Below, piece after piece: positions 1 to 9,611 of a stretch of 15,772 nt of DNA. Under the pieces are notes generated by a model. The model had not been told where the DNA came from. It saw only the letters and a program-made list of their open reading frames with translations, and ran no database searches. Both the position numbers and the translations under genes were made by a program. Origin of the DNA: an uncultured Erythrobacter sp. (GTDB lineage Bacteria; Pseudomonadota; Alphaproteobacteria; Sphingomonadales; Sphingomonadaceae). Positions within the stretch are counted from its first letter, which is position 1. Each line of letters starts with the position of its first letter. The stretch is taken from contig CAMYIQ010000001.1 in NCBI GenBank assembly GCA_947258465.1, positions 1-15,772 on the forward strand. The letters run 5' to 3'.

Positions 1-1373
1 AGCCCCTCGAGCAGGCTGCGTTGCGCCTCGCCCAGCTCGGCCATAGCGCCGAGCACGGCAATCACCGTGTGCGATCGGCGCGCGGCTTCGCTCGCCAGGC
101 CGATCGCCATTCGGTCGGCGGGCGCCAACCGGCCGGGATCGGAACTACCCTGGCGCAATGCCAGGCCGGGAACATATTTATAAGCGATCCCGAGAGCATC
201 GAGCCCATCCGTCAGGCTGGCCCCCTCCTTGCCGGAGGACCCGGTCGGCAGTGCACGATCGGTAGCGGCCGGGCCAACCACCACTATATCGCCCGAATCG
301 ATCCCCAGCGGCAGGAGCGCGGGATCGTTGCGTAACAGCACGATGGCATGGCGCGCCGCGTCCAGCGCCAGCGCGCGGCTCTGCTCCGCCTCAATCCCCC
401 GGCCCGTGTGTCGATCCAGCCCCTCGCTGCTGAACAGGTCGAGATCATATTTCGCCCCGATGACCTTGCGCACCTCGTCGTCGATCTGGAATGGCGCGAT
501 ACGCCCGCCTTCGACCGCTGCCACTACCGCGCCGTGAGGAAGCCCTTCGAACGGTCCGGAAGCCATTTCGAGACCGGCTGCCGCAGCGATCTTCGACCAT
601 CCGGCAAGGTCCAGCCCCTCATAGCCTCCGGGCTCTCCGATCGACAGCGAGTGTTCGCGGGAGCTATCGGCGAAATCGGGGAAACCAGGCGCCATGGCAC
701 CCAACGCGACACTGCCCGGATCGCAATTGCGCAAGACGCCGGCGATCAGGCGGAGCTTGTCGCGCATTCGCCGCGCATCGCGCCGGCCAGTCCAGGAAGG
801 ATCGTCCAGCCTGAGACAGGCCAGCGGCCCCGGTTCCCGCACGTCTTCCGACTGGAAGCCGCGCACCCAGGCCGCGGCCATCCGGCGGGCGAGCAATTCC
901 ACCGATCCCCAGCAATCCGCCAGATCGCTGTCGGCAACACTCGTGCAAAGCGACACGTCCGGCCCCAGCAGCCAGTTCCGTCCGGCCGCCTGCGCCTCTC
1001 CGGCGATCAAGCGAGCCGAGCGCTCTGCCAGCTCGCAATCCCAACTCGATGCGAAAGCGAAGGGTGATGGCAATACCGCCGTTTCGCCGCGTCCGGGAAC
1101 ATCGGCGATGAACAGGGGAATGCCCAGACGGGTTTCCTCCACGGCGATGCGCTGGAAAGCGGCATATTCGCTCGACAACCCCCATCCGATGAAGCCGCCT
1201 AAATGTCCGCGCCGCAATTGATCGCGTATCTGGTGATCGTGGCTCGAATCTCCTGCAACCGGTGGGCGTTGCAATACGAGCTGACCGACTTTCTCCTCCA
1301 CCGTCATGATGGCGAGCAAGTCTTCGACGAAACGCTCGCGCTCGGCGGCGTGATCGGAGCGGCGGCGGGGCAT
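1..1373 (-). CDS. Glycoside hydrolase family 3-like protein, degenerate active site (partial, 3' end outside window)
   Basis: The frame is open for 457 codons from ATG 1373 to the left edge. The GH3 layout is recognisable: TVEEKVGQL near residue 25, VEETRLGIPLF near 75, an F-ASSWD-ELAER helix, then DDEVRKVIGAKYDLDLF near 300 and ARHAIVLLRND near 340, followed by the start of the second GH3 domain (VVVGPAATDR). Canonical GH3 enzymes hydrolyse beta-glucosides or beta-N-acetylglucosaminides. Here the usual HDxxHG reads ADVPGRG, the DPRWGR and KHF motifs cannot be found, and the SDWGA segment carrying the nucleophile Asp is replaced by SIGEPGGYEG near 244-253. The second half of the barrel is also shorter than usual. 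No signal peptide is visible, so it is probably cytoplasmic. An in-frame ATG at 1391 is an alternative start, and the frame closes upstream at 1425-1427. Family membership is fairly sure; catalytic function is doubtful. Confidence 0.8.
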   Translation of the reverse strand, partial: MPRRRSDHAAERERFVEDLLAIMTVEEKVGQLVLQRPPVAGDSSHDHQIRDQLRRGHLGGFIGWGLSSEYAAFQRIAVEETRLGIPLFIADVPGRGETAVLPSPFAFASSWDCELAERSARLIAGEAQAAGRNWLLGPDVSLCTSVADSDLADCWGSVELLARRMAAAWVRGFQSEDVREPGPLACLRLDDPSWTGRRDARRMRDKLRLIAGVLRNCDPGSVALGAMAPGFPDFADSSREHSLSIGEPGGYEGLDLAGWSKIAAAAGLEMASGPFEGLPHGAVVAAVEGGRIAPFQIDDEVRKVIGAKYDLDLFSSEGLDRHTGRGIEAEQSRALALDAARHAIVLLRNDPALLPLGIDSGDIVVVGPAATDRALPTGSSGKEGASLTDGLDALGIAYKYVPGLALRQGSSDPGRLAPADRMAIGLASEAARRSHTVIAVLGAMAELGEAQRSLLEG

Positions 1374-1468
1374 GACGGCCCCGCATCGCATGCAGTGGTA
1401 AATAACCCGTGTGGATGGGCCGGATTATTGTCCAAGCATCTCTATGGGCCGATGTAGCTGAGCTGCGA

Positions 1469-1505
1469 TTTACAGATATAAAAATACCTTTATATCTCTT
1501 TCGGA
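1469..1505 (+). promoter_or_regulatory. Candidate sahR promoter with perfect 9-bp inverted-repeat operator
   Basis: AGATATAAA (1474-1482) and TTTATATCT (1489-1497) form a perfect inverted repeat around a 6-nt spacer, AT-rich in a GC-rich context. A -35-like TTTACA (1469-1474) and a -10-like TATATC (1491-1496), 16 nt apart, bracket it. A bound dimer would therefore cover the promoter. The right arm ends 8 nt before the sahR ATG at 1506. If this -10 is used, the transcript would begin at or within a few bases of the ATG, and no good Shine-Dalgarno is visible, so translation may be leaderless. An alternative -10 is TATAAA at 1477-1482. Binding by the product of the adjacent ArsR-family gene is inferred from position. 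Confidence 0.65.
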
Positions 1506-2477
1506 ATGCGAACCGAAACCATCTTTCGTGCCCTTGCCGACCCCACGCGGCTGCGGATAATGCGCCTGCTGGGCTCGATGGAGCTTGCCGTGGGCGAAGT
1601 CGCGCAAGTGCTCGGCCAGAGCCAGCCCAGGGTTTCAAGGCATATCGGTATCCTGTGCGATGCGGGCCTCGCCGAAAGGCGCCGCGAAGGCAGTTGGGTT
1701 TTCCTGCGGGCCTGCGCCAATGCAGTCGAGGTGCCGCCGCTATGCACGGCGATCGCCGAATTGCTCGTGGAAGCCGAGCGGGCCGACGCCCAATTCGCCG
1801 AAGAGTGCGAACGCGATCGCCGCAAGCTTGCCGAAATCCGCCACCATCGCGAGAGCGAGGCGCAGGCCTATTTCAGCGAACACGCGCATGATTGGGACGA
1901 ACTGCGTCGCCTCCATTCTTCCGACGAGGCAGTCGAGGGGGCGTTGGCCGAGGCGCTTGGCGATGGCCCGCTCGGCCGCTTGCTGGACATCGGGACCGGC
2001 ACCGGGCGCATGGCGGAGCTGTTTGCCGCACGTGCCGAGCGTATCGTGGCGCTCGACAAGAGCCTGGCCATGCTGCGTGTCGCGCGCGCCAAGTTGCAGC
2101 ACCTGCCGACCGAAACGGTCGAACTCGTGCAGGGTGATTTTTCCTCGCTGCCATTCGCGCCCGACAGCTTCGATACCACCCTGTTTCATCAGGTGCTGCA
2201 TTTCGCCCAGAACCCCGGCGCCGTGCTGGCCGAGGCGGCGCGCGTAACGCGTTCGGGCGGCCGTATCGCGATCGTCGATTTCGCTGCGCATCAGCGCGAG
2301 GAATTGCGGGATCGGCATGCCCATGCCCGGCTGGGCTTCGAGGACGGCCAGATGGACAGTCTGCTGGACGAAGCGGGGTTCGATGCCCTGGCGCCGACTT
2401 CGCTCGGCAATGGGGAACTGGTGGTCAAGATATGGATCGCGCACCGGCGCGCAGAAAACAGGAAAGCAGCCTCGTGA
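1506..2477 (+). CDS. sahR: SahR-type regulator: ArsR-family HTH fused to a SAM-methyltransferase-like domain
   Basis: Residues about 1-95 are an ArsR winged helix-turn-helix (IFRALADPTRLRIMRLL; recognition helix around SQPRVSRHIGIL). Residues about 150-315 are a class I methyltransferase-like fold with motif I DIGTGTG at 161-167, an acidic loop ALDKS, QGDFSSLPF and a C-terminal beta hairpin. The ArsR metal-site signature (ELCVC) is absent, arguing against an arsenic or metal sensor. SahR proteins of Proteobacteria have this architecture, repress SAM-cycle genes and release DNA when S-adenosylhomocysteine binds the methylase-like domain. Sitting first in an operon with metF and metH fits that role. 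The start at 1506 gives the typical MRTETIFRALADPTRL opening. The 3' end overlaps metF by 4 nt (GTGA). Whether the domain keeps any methyltransferase activity cannot be told from sequence. Confidence 0.85.
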   Translation: MRTETIFRALADPTRLRIMRLLGSMELAVGEVAQVLGQSQPRVSRHIGILCDAGLAERRREGSWVFLRACANAVEVPPLCTAIAELLVEAERADAQFAEECERDRRKLAEIRHHRESEAQAYFSEHAHDWDELRRLHSSDEAVEGALAEALGDGPLGRLLDIGTGTGRMAELFAARAERIVALDKSLAMLRVARAKLQHLPTETVELVQGDFSSLPFAPDSFDTTLFHQVLHFAQNPGAVLAEAARVTRSGGRIAIVDFAAHQREELRDRHAHARLGFEDGQMDSLLDEAGFDALAPTSLGNGELVVKIWIAHRRAENRKAAS

Positions 2478-3394
2478 GCCCCACACTCGACCAAATGCGC
2501 GAGGCCCAGCGCGCGCTCGAAACCCCGCTGTTTTCGGGGCTGTCCGGCGATATCGAAGTGAGCTTCGAGTTTTTTCCGCCCAAAACCGACAAGATGAACG
2601 AAACGCTGTGGCACAGTGTCGAAACCCTTGCGCCTCTGGGACCGCGTTTCGCGAGTGTGACCTATGGTGCGGGCGGGTCCACGCGCGAGCGCACGCATCA
2701 GCAGGTCGTGCGGATCCAGAAGGAAGCGCGCATCCCCGCCGCAGCGCATCTGACATGCGTCGAGGCCACGCGCGAACAGGTCGACGAGGTCGCCCGCCAT
2801 TATTGGGAAGAGGGCATCCGTCACATCGTCGCCCTGCGAGGCGATCCGCCCGATGGTGCGAGCAAGTACACGCCGCATCCGGGCGGCTATGCCAATGCCG
2901 TCGAACTCATCGCCGGCCTCAAGAATGTCGCCGATTTCGAAATCTCGGTCGCCGCCTATCCCGAAGTCCACCCGGATTCGCCCGATGCGCAGGCCGATAT
3001 CGATAATCTCAAGGCCAAGTTCGATGCCGGTGCCACGCGCGCGATCACCCAGTTCTTCTTCGATCCGCAATGCTTCTTCGAATTTCGCGACAAGGCCGCG
3101 GCAGCGGGGATCGACGGCGAAATCGTGCCCGGCATCATGCCGGTGCTCAGCTTCGCTGCCGTCCAGCGCATGTCGGACCTGTGCGGCACCGCCATTCCGC
3201 ACTGGATGGAAGGGCTGTTCGACGGGCTCGACGACCGGCCCGAAGCGCGCAAGCTGGTCAGCGCGACCATTGCCGCCGAATTGTGCCGCCGCCTTTATGC
3301 GGGCGGTGTGCGCCAGTTCCATTTCTACACTCTCAACCGCGCCGAGCTGAGCTATGCGATCTGCCATATGCTCGGCCTGCGCCCGAAGGTCTGA
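2474..3394 (+). CDS. metF: Methylenetetrahydrofolate reductase
   Basis: MetF is a flavin TIM-barrel enzyme that reduces 5,10-methylene-THF to 5-methyl-THF, the methyl donor for methionine synthase. The family hallmarks are present: SFEFFPPK with the catalytic Glu at residue 32, FASVTYGAGGSTRERT, LTCVEATREQ, ALRGDPP with the conserved Asp at 124, TQFFFDPQCFFEF and PGIMPV. The start chosen is GTG 2474, which overlaps the sahR stop as GTGA and has an AGGAAA Shine-Dalgarno about 9 nt upstream, giving 306 residues. That is close to the usual 290-310. The frame also extends upstream to an ATG at 2432, but this would add 14 basic residues inside sahR. The next gene begins 2 nt after the stop. The overlap implies translational coupling to sahR and control by the same upstream promoter. 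Confidence 0.96.
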   Translation: MSPTLDQMREAQRALETPLFSGLSGDIEVSFEFFPPKTDKMNETLWHSVETLAPLGPRFASVTYGAGGSTRERTHQQVVRIQKEARIPAAAHLTCVEATREQVDEVARHYWEEGIRHIVALRGDPPDGASKYTPHPGGYANAVELIAGLKNVADFEISVAAYPEVHPDSPDAQADIDNLKAKFDAGATRAITQFFFDPQCFFEFRDKAAAAGIDGEIVPGIMPVLSFAAVQRMSDLCGTAIPHWMEGLFDGLDDRPEARKLVSATIAAELCRRLYAGGVRQFHFYTLNRAELSYAICHMLGLRPKV

Positions 3395-3396
3395 CA

Positions 3397-4437
3397 ATGT
3401 CCAAGCGCCAAGACTTCGCAACCGCTGCAAAGCAACGCATCCTGATCAAGGACGGGCCTTACGGGACCGAAATCCAGCGCGCGAAACTTTCGCCCGAGGA
3501 TTATTCCGCCGGCACCTCGCTGGAGCAGGACCAGAAGGGCAATAACGACCTCGTCAACCTGACGCAGCCGCAGGTCATCCGCGCGATTTGCGATAGCTAT
3601 ATCGATGCCGGCGCGCATATTCTCGCGACCAATACCTTCAACGCCAACCGGATCAGCCAGGCGGATTACGGCGCCGAGGGGCTGGTGCACGAAATCAACG
3701 CCGCGGCCGCGCGCATCATCCGCGAGGCGATCGATGCGCGCGATGATGGGGTGCCGCGTTTCGTTGCCGGGGCCGTGGGGCCGACCAACAAGACGCTGTC
3801 GCTATCGCCCGATGTCGAGGACCCGGGTTTTCGCGAGGTCAGCTTCGACGAGATCGTGGAGGTCTATGTCGAACAGTGCCGCGCGCTGGTCGCGGGCGGG
3901 GCCGATTTCATTCTGATCGAAACGGTGTTCGACACGCTCAACTGCAAGGCGGCGATCATGGCGGTCAAACAGCTCGAGCGCGAGCTTGGACGCGACATCC
4001 CGGTCATGATCTCGCTCACCCTGACCGACCTTTCGGGACGAAACCTGTCGGGCCATACGGTGGAGGCCTTCTGGCATACCGTGCGCCATGCGAAACCGCT
4101 GACTATCGGGCTCAATTGCAGCTTCGGCGCGGAGCAACTCGGGCCGCATGTGCAGCTTCTGTCCGACATCGCGGATACCTGGTTGATGGCCTATCCCAAT
4201 GCGGGATTGCCGAACGATCTCGGCGAATATGACGAAGTGCCGGAAACCACCGCCGCCTTGACGAAGGTCTGGGCGCAGAATGGCCGTGTGAATGTTCTGG
4301 GCGGATGCTGCGGCTCGACGCCCGCCCATATCGCGGCCATGGCCAAAGCCGTCGAAGGCCTCTCGCCGCGCGCGGTGCCCAAGGTCGCTCCCGACATGCA
4401 TCTTGCCGGCCTCGAACCCTTTACGCTTGCCGCATGA
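3397..4437 (+). CDS. metH: Methionine synthase, homocysteine S-methyltransferase half (split MetH, N-terminal module)
   Basis: This 346-residue protein corresponds to the first module of cobalamin-dependent methionine synthase, which binds and activates homocysteine through a zinc ion. The three zinc-ligand cysteines are visible: Cys241 in GLNCSFG, and Cys304 and Cys305 in GGCCGSTPAHI. DGPYGTEIQ, TNTFNANRISQADYG, VAGAVGPTNKTLS and LIETVFDTLNCKAA are also typical. The polypeptide stops straight after the zinc domain, whereas E. coli MetH continues with pterin, cobalamin and SAM domains. Those are encoded separately two genes downstream (4966-7590), so the two products must work together. ATG 3397 follows the metF stop by 2 nt, with GAAGG about 8 nt upstream. 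The 3' end overlaps the acetyltransferase gene as ATGA. Confidence 0.95.
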   Translation: MSKRQDFATAAKQRILIKDGPYGTEIQRAKLSPEDYSAGTSLEQDQKGNNDLVNLTQPQVIRAICDSYIDAGAHILATNTFNANRISQADYGAEGLVHEINAAAARIIREAIDARDDGVPRFVAGAVGPTNKTLSLSPDVEDPGFREVSFDEIVEVYVEQCRALVAGGADFILIETVFDTLNCKAAIMAVKQLERELGRDIPVMISLTLTDLSGRNLSGHTVEAFWHTVRHAKPLTIGLNCSFGAEQLGPHVQLLSDIADTWLMAYPNAGLPNDLGEYDEVPETTAALTKVWAQNGRVNVLGGCCGSTPAHIAAMAKAVEGLSPRAVPKVAPDMHLAGLEPFTLAA

Positions 4438-4961
4438 CGGCTCACGATCCGACAAGGGCGGCGATCCGCGAAGCCTGTGCCGACGACGCCGGCAGGCTGT
4501 CGCTGGTCGCCGATGCCACTTTTCTCGAAACCTTCGCAGGGATGATCTGCGGCGACGCGCTGGTGGCGCATTGCGAGCGGGCCCATGATCCCGGCTTTCT
4601 CCGCGACCTTCTGGCCGCAGGCGCGCGGGCATGGCTGGCGGAAATCGACCGCGCGCCGATCGGCTATGCCCTGCTCACCGAGCCCGAACTCGAAGCCGCG
4701 CACGACGGCGATATCGAACTCAAGAAGATCTACCTCCTGTCGCGCTTCCACGGCAGCGGGATCGCCCGCGGGCTGTTCGACGCGGCGCTCGAGGGTGCGG
4801 CGGGGCGCAAACGCCTGTTGCTCGGGGTGAAGAACGACAATCATCGCGCGATCGCCTTCTACACCAAGCAGGGTTTCGCGCAGATCGCCACGCGCCGTTT
4901 CAACGTCGGCGGAACCCTCTATGACGATGTCGTGCTGGCGCGCGCCATCGAGCGGACCTGA
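4434..4961 (+). CDS. GNAT-family N-acetyltransferase
   Basis: The 175-residue product shows the GNAT fold order: an N-terminal helix pair (ATFLETFAGM), a beta strand with IGYALLTEPE, then IELKKIYLLSRFHGSGIARGLFD, whose R104-F-H-G-S-G109 loop matches the acetyl-CoA pyrophosphate-binding motif. LLLGVKNDNHRAIAFYTKQGF is the classic motif B region. It should transfer an acetyl group from acetyl-CoA to an amine, but the acceptor is unknown. It is translated from ATG 4434 in an ATGA overlap with the first metH half and ends 4 nt before the second half, so it is embedded in the methionine operon and probably made in step with both halves. Residues before 4434 in the same frame lie inside metH and were not included. 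Family is sure; a link to methionine metabolism rests only on position. Confidence 0.9.
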   Translation: MTAHDPTRAAIREACADDAGRLSLVADATFLETFAGMICGDALVAHCERAHDPGFLRDLLAAGARAWLAEIDRAPIGYALLTEPELEAAHDGDIELKKIYLLSRFHGSGIARGLFDAALEGAAGRKRLLLGVKNDNHRAIAFYTKQGFAQIATRRFNVGGTLYDDVVLARAIERT

Positions 4962-4965
4962 CACC

Positions 4966-7590
<2,625 letters not shown>

Positions 7591-7805
7591 CGAACGGAGA
7601 TTTTCGGCCATATTCGGCCCAGTCTCAGATCGAAGCATAGCGCGCTGCGCAGGCGCGCGGGATGGCGGGAGAGCAATGGCCCGGATTTTCGTGTCCGACT
7701 GCCATTTGCTGTGCTGCGAACCGCGTGCGATCTCAACTCGCGATTGACCGCGCGCGCACAATCGCGCAGGGCATAGCATGTCGGCCGTGGGAGCGATTCT
7801 GCGGC
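7591..7805. other. Intergenic region between metH and the glycine riboswitch
   Basis: No coding gene is supported here. A GCGCGC stem (7640-7645 with 7653-7658, 7-nt loop) might end the metH transcript but has no T-tract. TTGACC at 7744-7749 resembles a -35 box, but no -10 lies at a suitable distance. The promoter of the gcv operon should be in this stretch, but I cannot place it with confidence. Confidence 0.5.
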
Positions 7806-7997
7806 GGGCGTGCACGGGAGAGATCGGGTGGCAGCAGTCATCCGGCGCCGAAGGAGCAACCGCCCCGGAAACTCTCAGGCTAAACGGACCGTGCAGGCCA
7901 TCGACACTCTGGAAAGCGCCCGGCGTTCGCCGGGCCACCGAAGGGGTAAGCGTGCTCATCCGCGCGTCAGTCTCTCAGGTTTCCCGACAGAGGGGGC
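7806..7997 (+). ncRNA. Tandem glycine riboswitch (gcvT motif)
   Basis: Two consecutive glycine aptamers precede gcvT. Aptamer I (about 7808-7897) has GGGAGAG, GCCGAAGGAGCAA and AACTCTCAGG, closed by a perfect P1, TGCACG (7811-7816) with CGTGCA (7890-7895). Aptamer II (about 7905-7996) has CTCTGGAAAG, a strong GCCCGGCG-TT-CGCCGGGC hairpin (from about 7918), CACCGAAGGGGTAA and GTCTCTCAGG. Its P1 pairs CTCTG (7907-7911) with CAGAG (7988-7992). These are the conserved joints and stems of the known glycine riboswitch, which typically turns on glycine cleavage genes when glycine is abundant. The short linker of about 10 nt and the position directly before gcvT match that use. Confidence 0.96.
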
Positions 7998-8038
7998 ATG
8001 GATTTTACGTGCGCGCATCTGTGCCGGCGCACCCATGC
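7996..8038 (+). promoter_or_regulatory. Candidate riboswitch expression-platform hairpin
   Basis: GCATGG (7996-8001) is complementary to CCATGC (8033-8038), and inside them GTGCGC (8009-8014) pairs with GCGCAC (8027-8032). Together they form an extended hairpin that begins at the 3' edge of aptamer II and ends just before the gcvT Shine-Dalgarno (AAGGA, 8044-8048). There is no T-tract, so control of translation or Rho access is more likely than intrinsic termination. The role is inferred from position and pairing. Confidence 0.5.
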
Positions 8039-8054
8039 TTGCGAAGGACGGGAC

Positions 8055-9230
8055 TTGAGCGACGATACCGAAGACCGGATTGCCGAAATCGAAACGCTGC
8101 CGCTGGATGCCTGGCATCGCCGCAAGGGCGCGCGCATGGTGCCCTTCGCGGGCTATCACATGCCGATTCAGTTCGAGGGCATCGTGGCCGAACACAATTG
8201 GACCCGGCAGCAGGCGGGCCTGTTCGACGTCAGCCATATGGGCCAATTGCTGGTCAGCGGGGAAAGGGCCGCCGAGGAGCTTGAAAAACTTCTTCCCGGC
8301 GCGATCGCATCGCTGAAGCCCGGCAAGGTGCGCTACTCGCTGCTGGTCGACGAGAATGGCGGCATCCTCGACGATCTGATGGTCACCAACGCCACCCCCT
8401 GGATCGAAGGCGACGAAGAGGAAGGCACCGAAGGGCATTGGGGCGAACCGGCCTATTACCTCGTGGTCAATGGCGCGACCAAATGGGACGATATCGCCCA
8501 TTTGCGCGAACATCTCGATGACGATGTGACGCTCACCCATATGGACGACCATGCGTTGATCGCGGTGCAGGGGCCGAATGCGGCGACCGCGCTCAACCGG
8601 GTGATGCGCAATGTCATCGACGACATGGTCTTCATGGAAAGCGTGATTCACGATTTCGGCGAATGGCCCCTGCGCATTACGCGTTCGGGCTATACCGGCG
8701 AGGACGGTTTCGAAATCTCGGTCCCCGCCCAGTTCGCCGAAAGCCTCGCCGACCGTCTCTGCGCCGAGATCGAAGTGCGCCCGATCGGCCTGGGCGCGCG
8801 CGACAGTCTGCGCCTCGAAGCGGGCCTGCCGCTCTACGGCCACGACATCACCACCGAAACCGATCCCGTGTCCGCCGATCTCGGCTTCGCGCTGACCAAG
8901 CGTCGACGCGAGGAAGGCGGCTGGATGGGGCACGGGGAAGTGATGAAAGTGCTCGATCGCGGCCCCGCGCAGAAACGCGTCGGTCTCGCCATCGAAGGCC
9001 GCATGCCCGCGCGCGAGGGCGCCTCGATCTATTCCGGCGATACGCAGGTGGGCCGCGTTACCAGCGGCGGATTTTCGCCCACGCTCGAGCGGCCCATCGC
9101 GATGGGCTATGTCGATACCGCGCTCGCCGACGAGGGAACCGAACTCGAAGTCGAGGTTCGTAACAAGAGATTGCCGACGAAGGTGGCGAAGCTGCCTTTC
9201 GTCCCCCACCGCTATCACAGAGGAAAGTGA
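8055..9230 (+). CDS. gcvT: Glycine cleavage system aminomethyltransferase (T protein)
   Basis: GcvT transfers the methylene carbon from the aminomethyl-lipoyl arm of GcvH to tetrahydrofolate, releasing ammonia and making 5,10-methylene-THF. Seen: GARMVPFAGYHMPIQF, GLFDVSHMGQ, a GGILDDLMV segment with the conserved Asp at 106/107, ALIAVQGPNA, TRSGYTGEDGFEI, GLGARDSLRLEAGLPLYGHD and a C-terminal barrel (VGRVTSGGFSPTL). I chose TTG 8055 because AAGGA lies 6 nt upstream and the product begins (M)SDDTEDR. An in-frame ATG at 7998 lies inside the riboswitch hairpin and would add 19 Cys/Arg-rich residues. Between the DDLMVTN and YYLVVNG strands sits an acidic segment (about residues 113-132, GDEEEGTEGHWGE) that I do not recall from E. 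coli GcvT. Length is 391 residues. The stop is TGA at 9228-9230. Confidence 0.95.
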   Translation: MSDDTEDRIAEIETLPLDAWHRRKGARMVPFAGYHMPIQFEGIVAEHNWTRQQAGLFDVSHMGQLLVSGERAAEELEKLLPGAIASLKPGKVRYSLLVDENGGILDDLMVTNATPWIEGDEEEGTEGHWGEPAYYLVVNGATKWDDIAHLREHLDDDVTLTHMDDHALIAVQGPNAATALNRVMRNVIDDMVFMESVIHDFGEWPLRITRSGYTGEDGFEISVPAQFAESLADRLCAEIEVRPIGLGARDSLRLEAGLPLYGHDITTETDPVSADLGFALTKRRREEGGWMGHGEVMKVLDRGPAQKRVGLAIEGRMPAREGASIYSGDTQVGRVTSGGFSPTLERPIAMGYVDTALADEGTELEVEVRNKRLPTKVAKLPFVPHRYHRGK

Positions 9231-9235
9231 GAGAG

Positions 9236-9607
9236 ATGGCCCGATATTTCACCGATGAGCATGAGTGGATCGACGTCGACGGCGACACGGCCACCATTGG
9301 CATTACCGATTATGCGCAGGGGCAGCTCGGCGATATCGTCTTCGTCGAATTGCCGGGTTCGGGCACCGCGCTTAGCAAGGGCGGCGACGCGGCGGTTGTC
9401 GAAAGCGTCAAGGCCGCAAGCGATGTCTACGCTCCGATCGACGGCGAAGTGACGGAAGCCAACGAGGCGCTCGAAGACGATCCCGCGCTGGTCAACACCG
9501 CGCCGGAAAGCGATGGCTGGTTCTTCCGCATGACCGTTGGCGACAAGTCGCAGCTCGACGGGCTGATGGACGAGGCCGCCTATAAGAGCTTTTGCGACGG
9601 GCTCTAA
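9236..9607 (+). CDS. gcvH: Glycine cleavage system H protein (lipoyl carrier)
   Basis: The 123-residue H protein carries the aminomethyl intermediate between the P, T and L proteins on a lipoylated lysine. That lysine is Lys59 in VVESVKAASDVYAP. Other family landmarks are YFTDEHEW at the N-terminus, GITDYAQGQLGDIVFVELP, and NTAPESDGWFFRM. ATG 9236 is preceded by AGGAAAG about 8 nt away. A GTG at 9227 in the same frame overlaps the gcvT stop as GTGA, but it would add only MRE and sits too close to the ribosome-binding site. It is the second gene of the gcv operon. It is followed not by gcvPA directly but by a 95-nt gap holding an inverted repeat. Confidence 0.96.
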   Translation: MARYFTDEHEWIDVDGDTATIGITDYAQGQLGDIVFVELPGSGTALSKGGDAAVVESVKAASDVYAPIDGEVTEANEALEDDPALVNTAPESDGWFFRMTVGDKSQLDGLMDEAAYKSFCDGL

Positions 9608-9611
9608 CATT

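Noticed and set aside
664..1638. 324-codon open frame on the minus strand
   Set aside because: It overlaps the GH3-like gene in another frame and crosses the sahR start and promoter. Its product is low-complexity Arg/Ala/Gly-rich with no family motif.
1506..2477. ArsR-type arsenic or metal resistance regulator
   Set aside because: The metal-binding cysteine motif is missing, a methylase-like domain is fused, and the neighbours are methionine genes.
7640..7658. GCGCGC hairpin as metH terminator
   Set aside because: There is no T-tract, and short GC palindromes are frequent by chance in this GC-rich background.
7744..7749. TTGACC as the gcv operon -35 box
   Set aside because: The nearest -10-like sequence (CATAGC, 7772-7777) is 22 nt away, outside the usual 16-18 nt spacing.
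7998..8054. ATG 7998 as the gcvT start
   Set aside because: It lies in the expression-platform hairpin at the end of aptamer II, and the added residues are unlike the GcvT family. TTG 8055 has a well-placed AAGGA.
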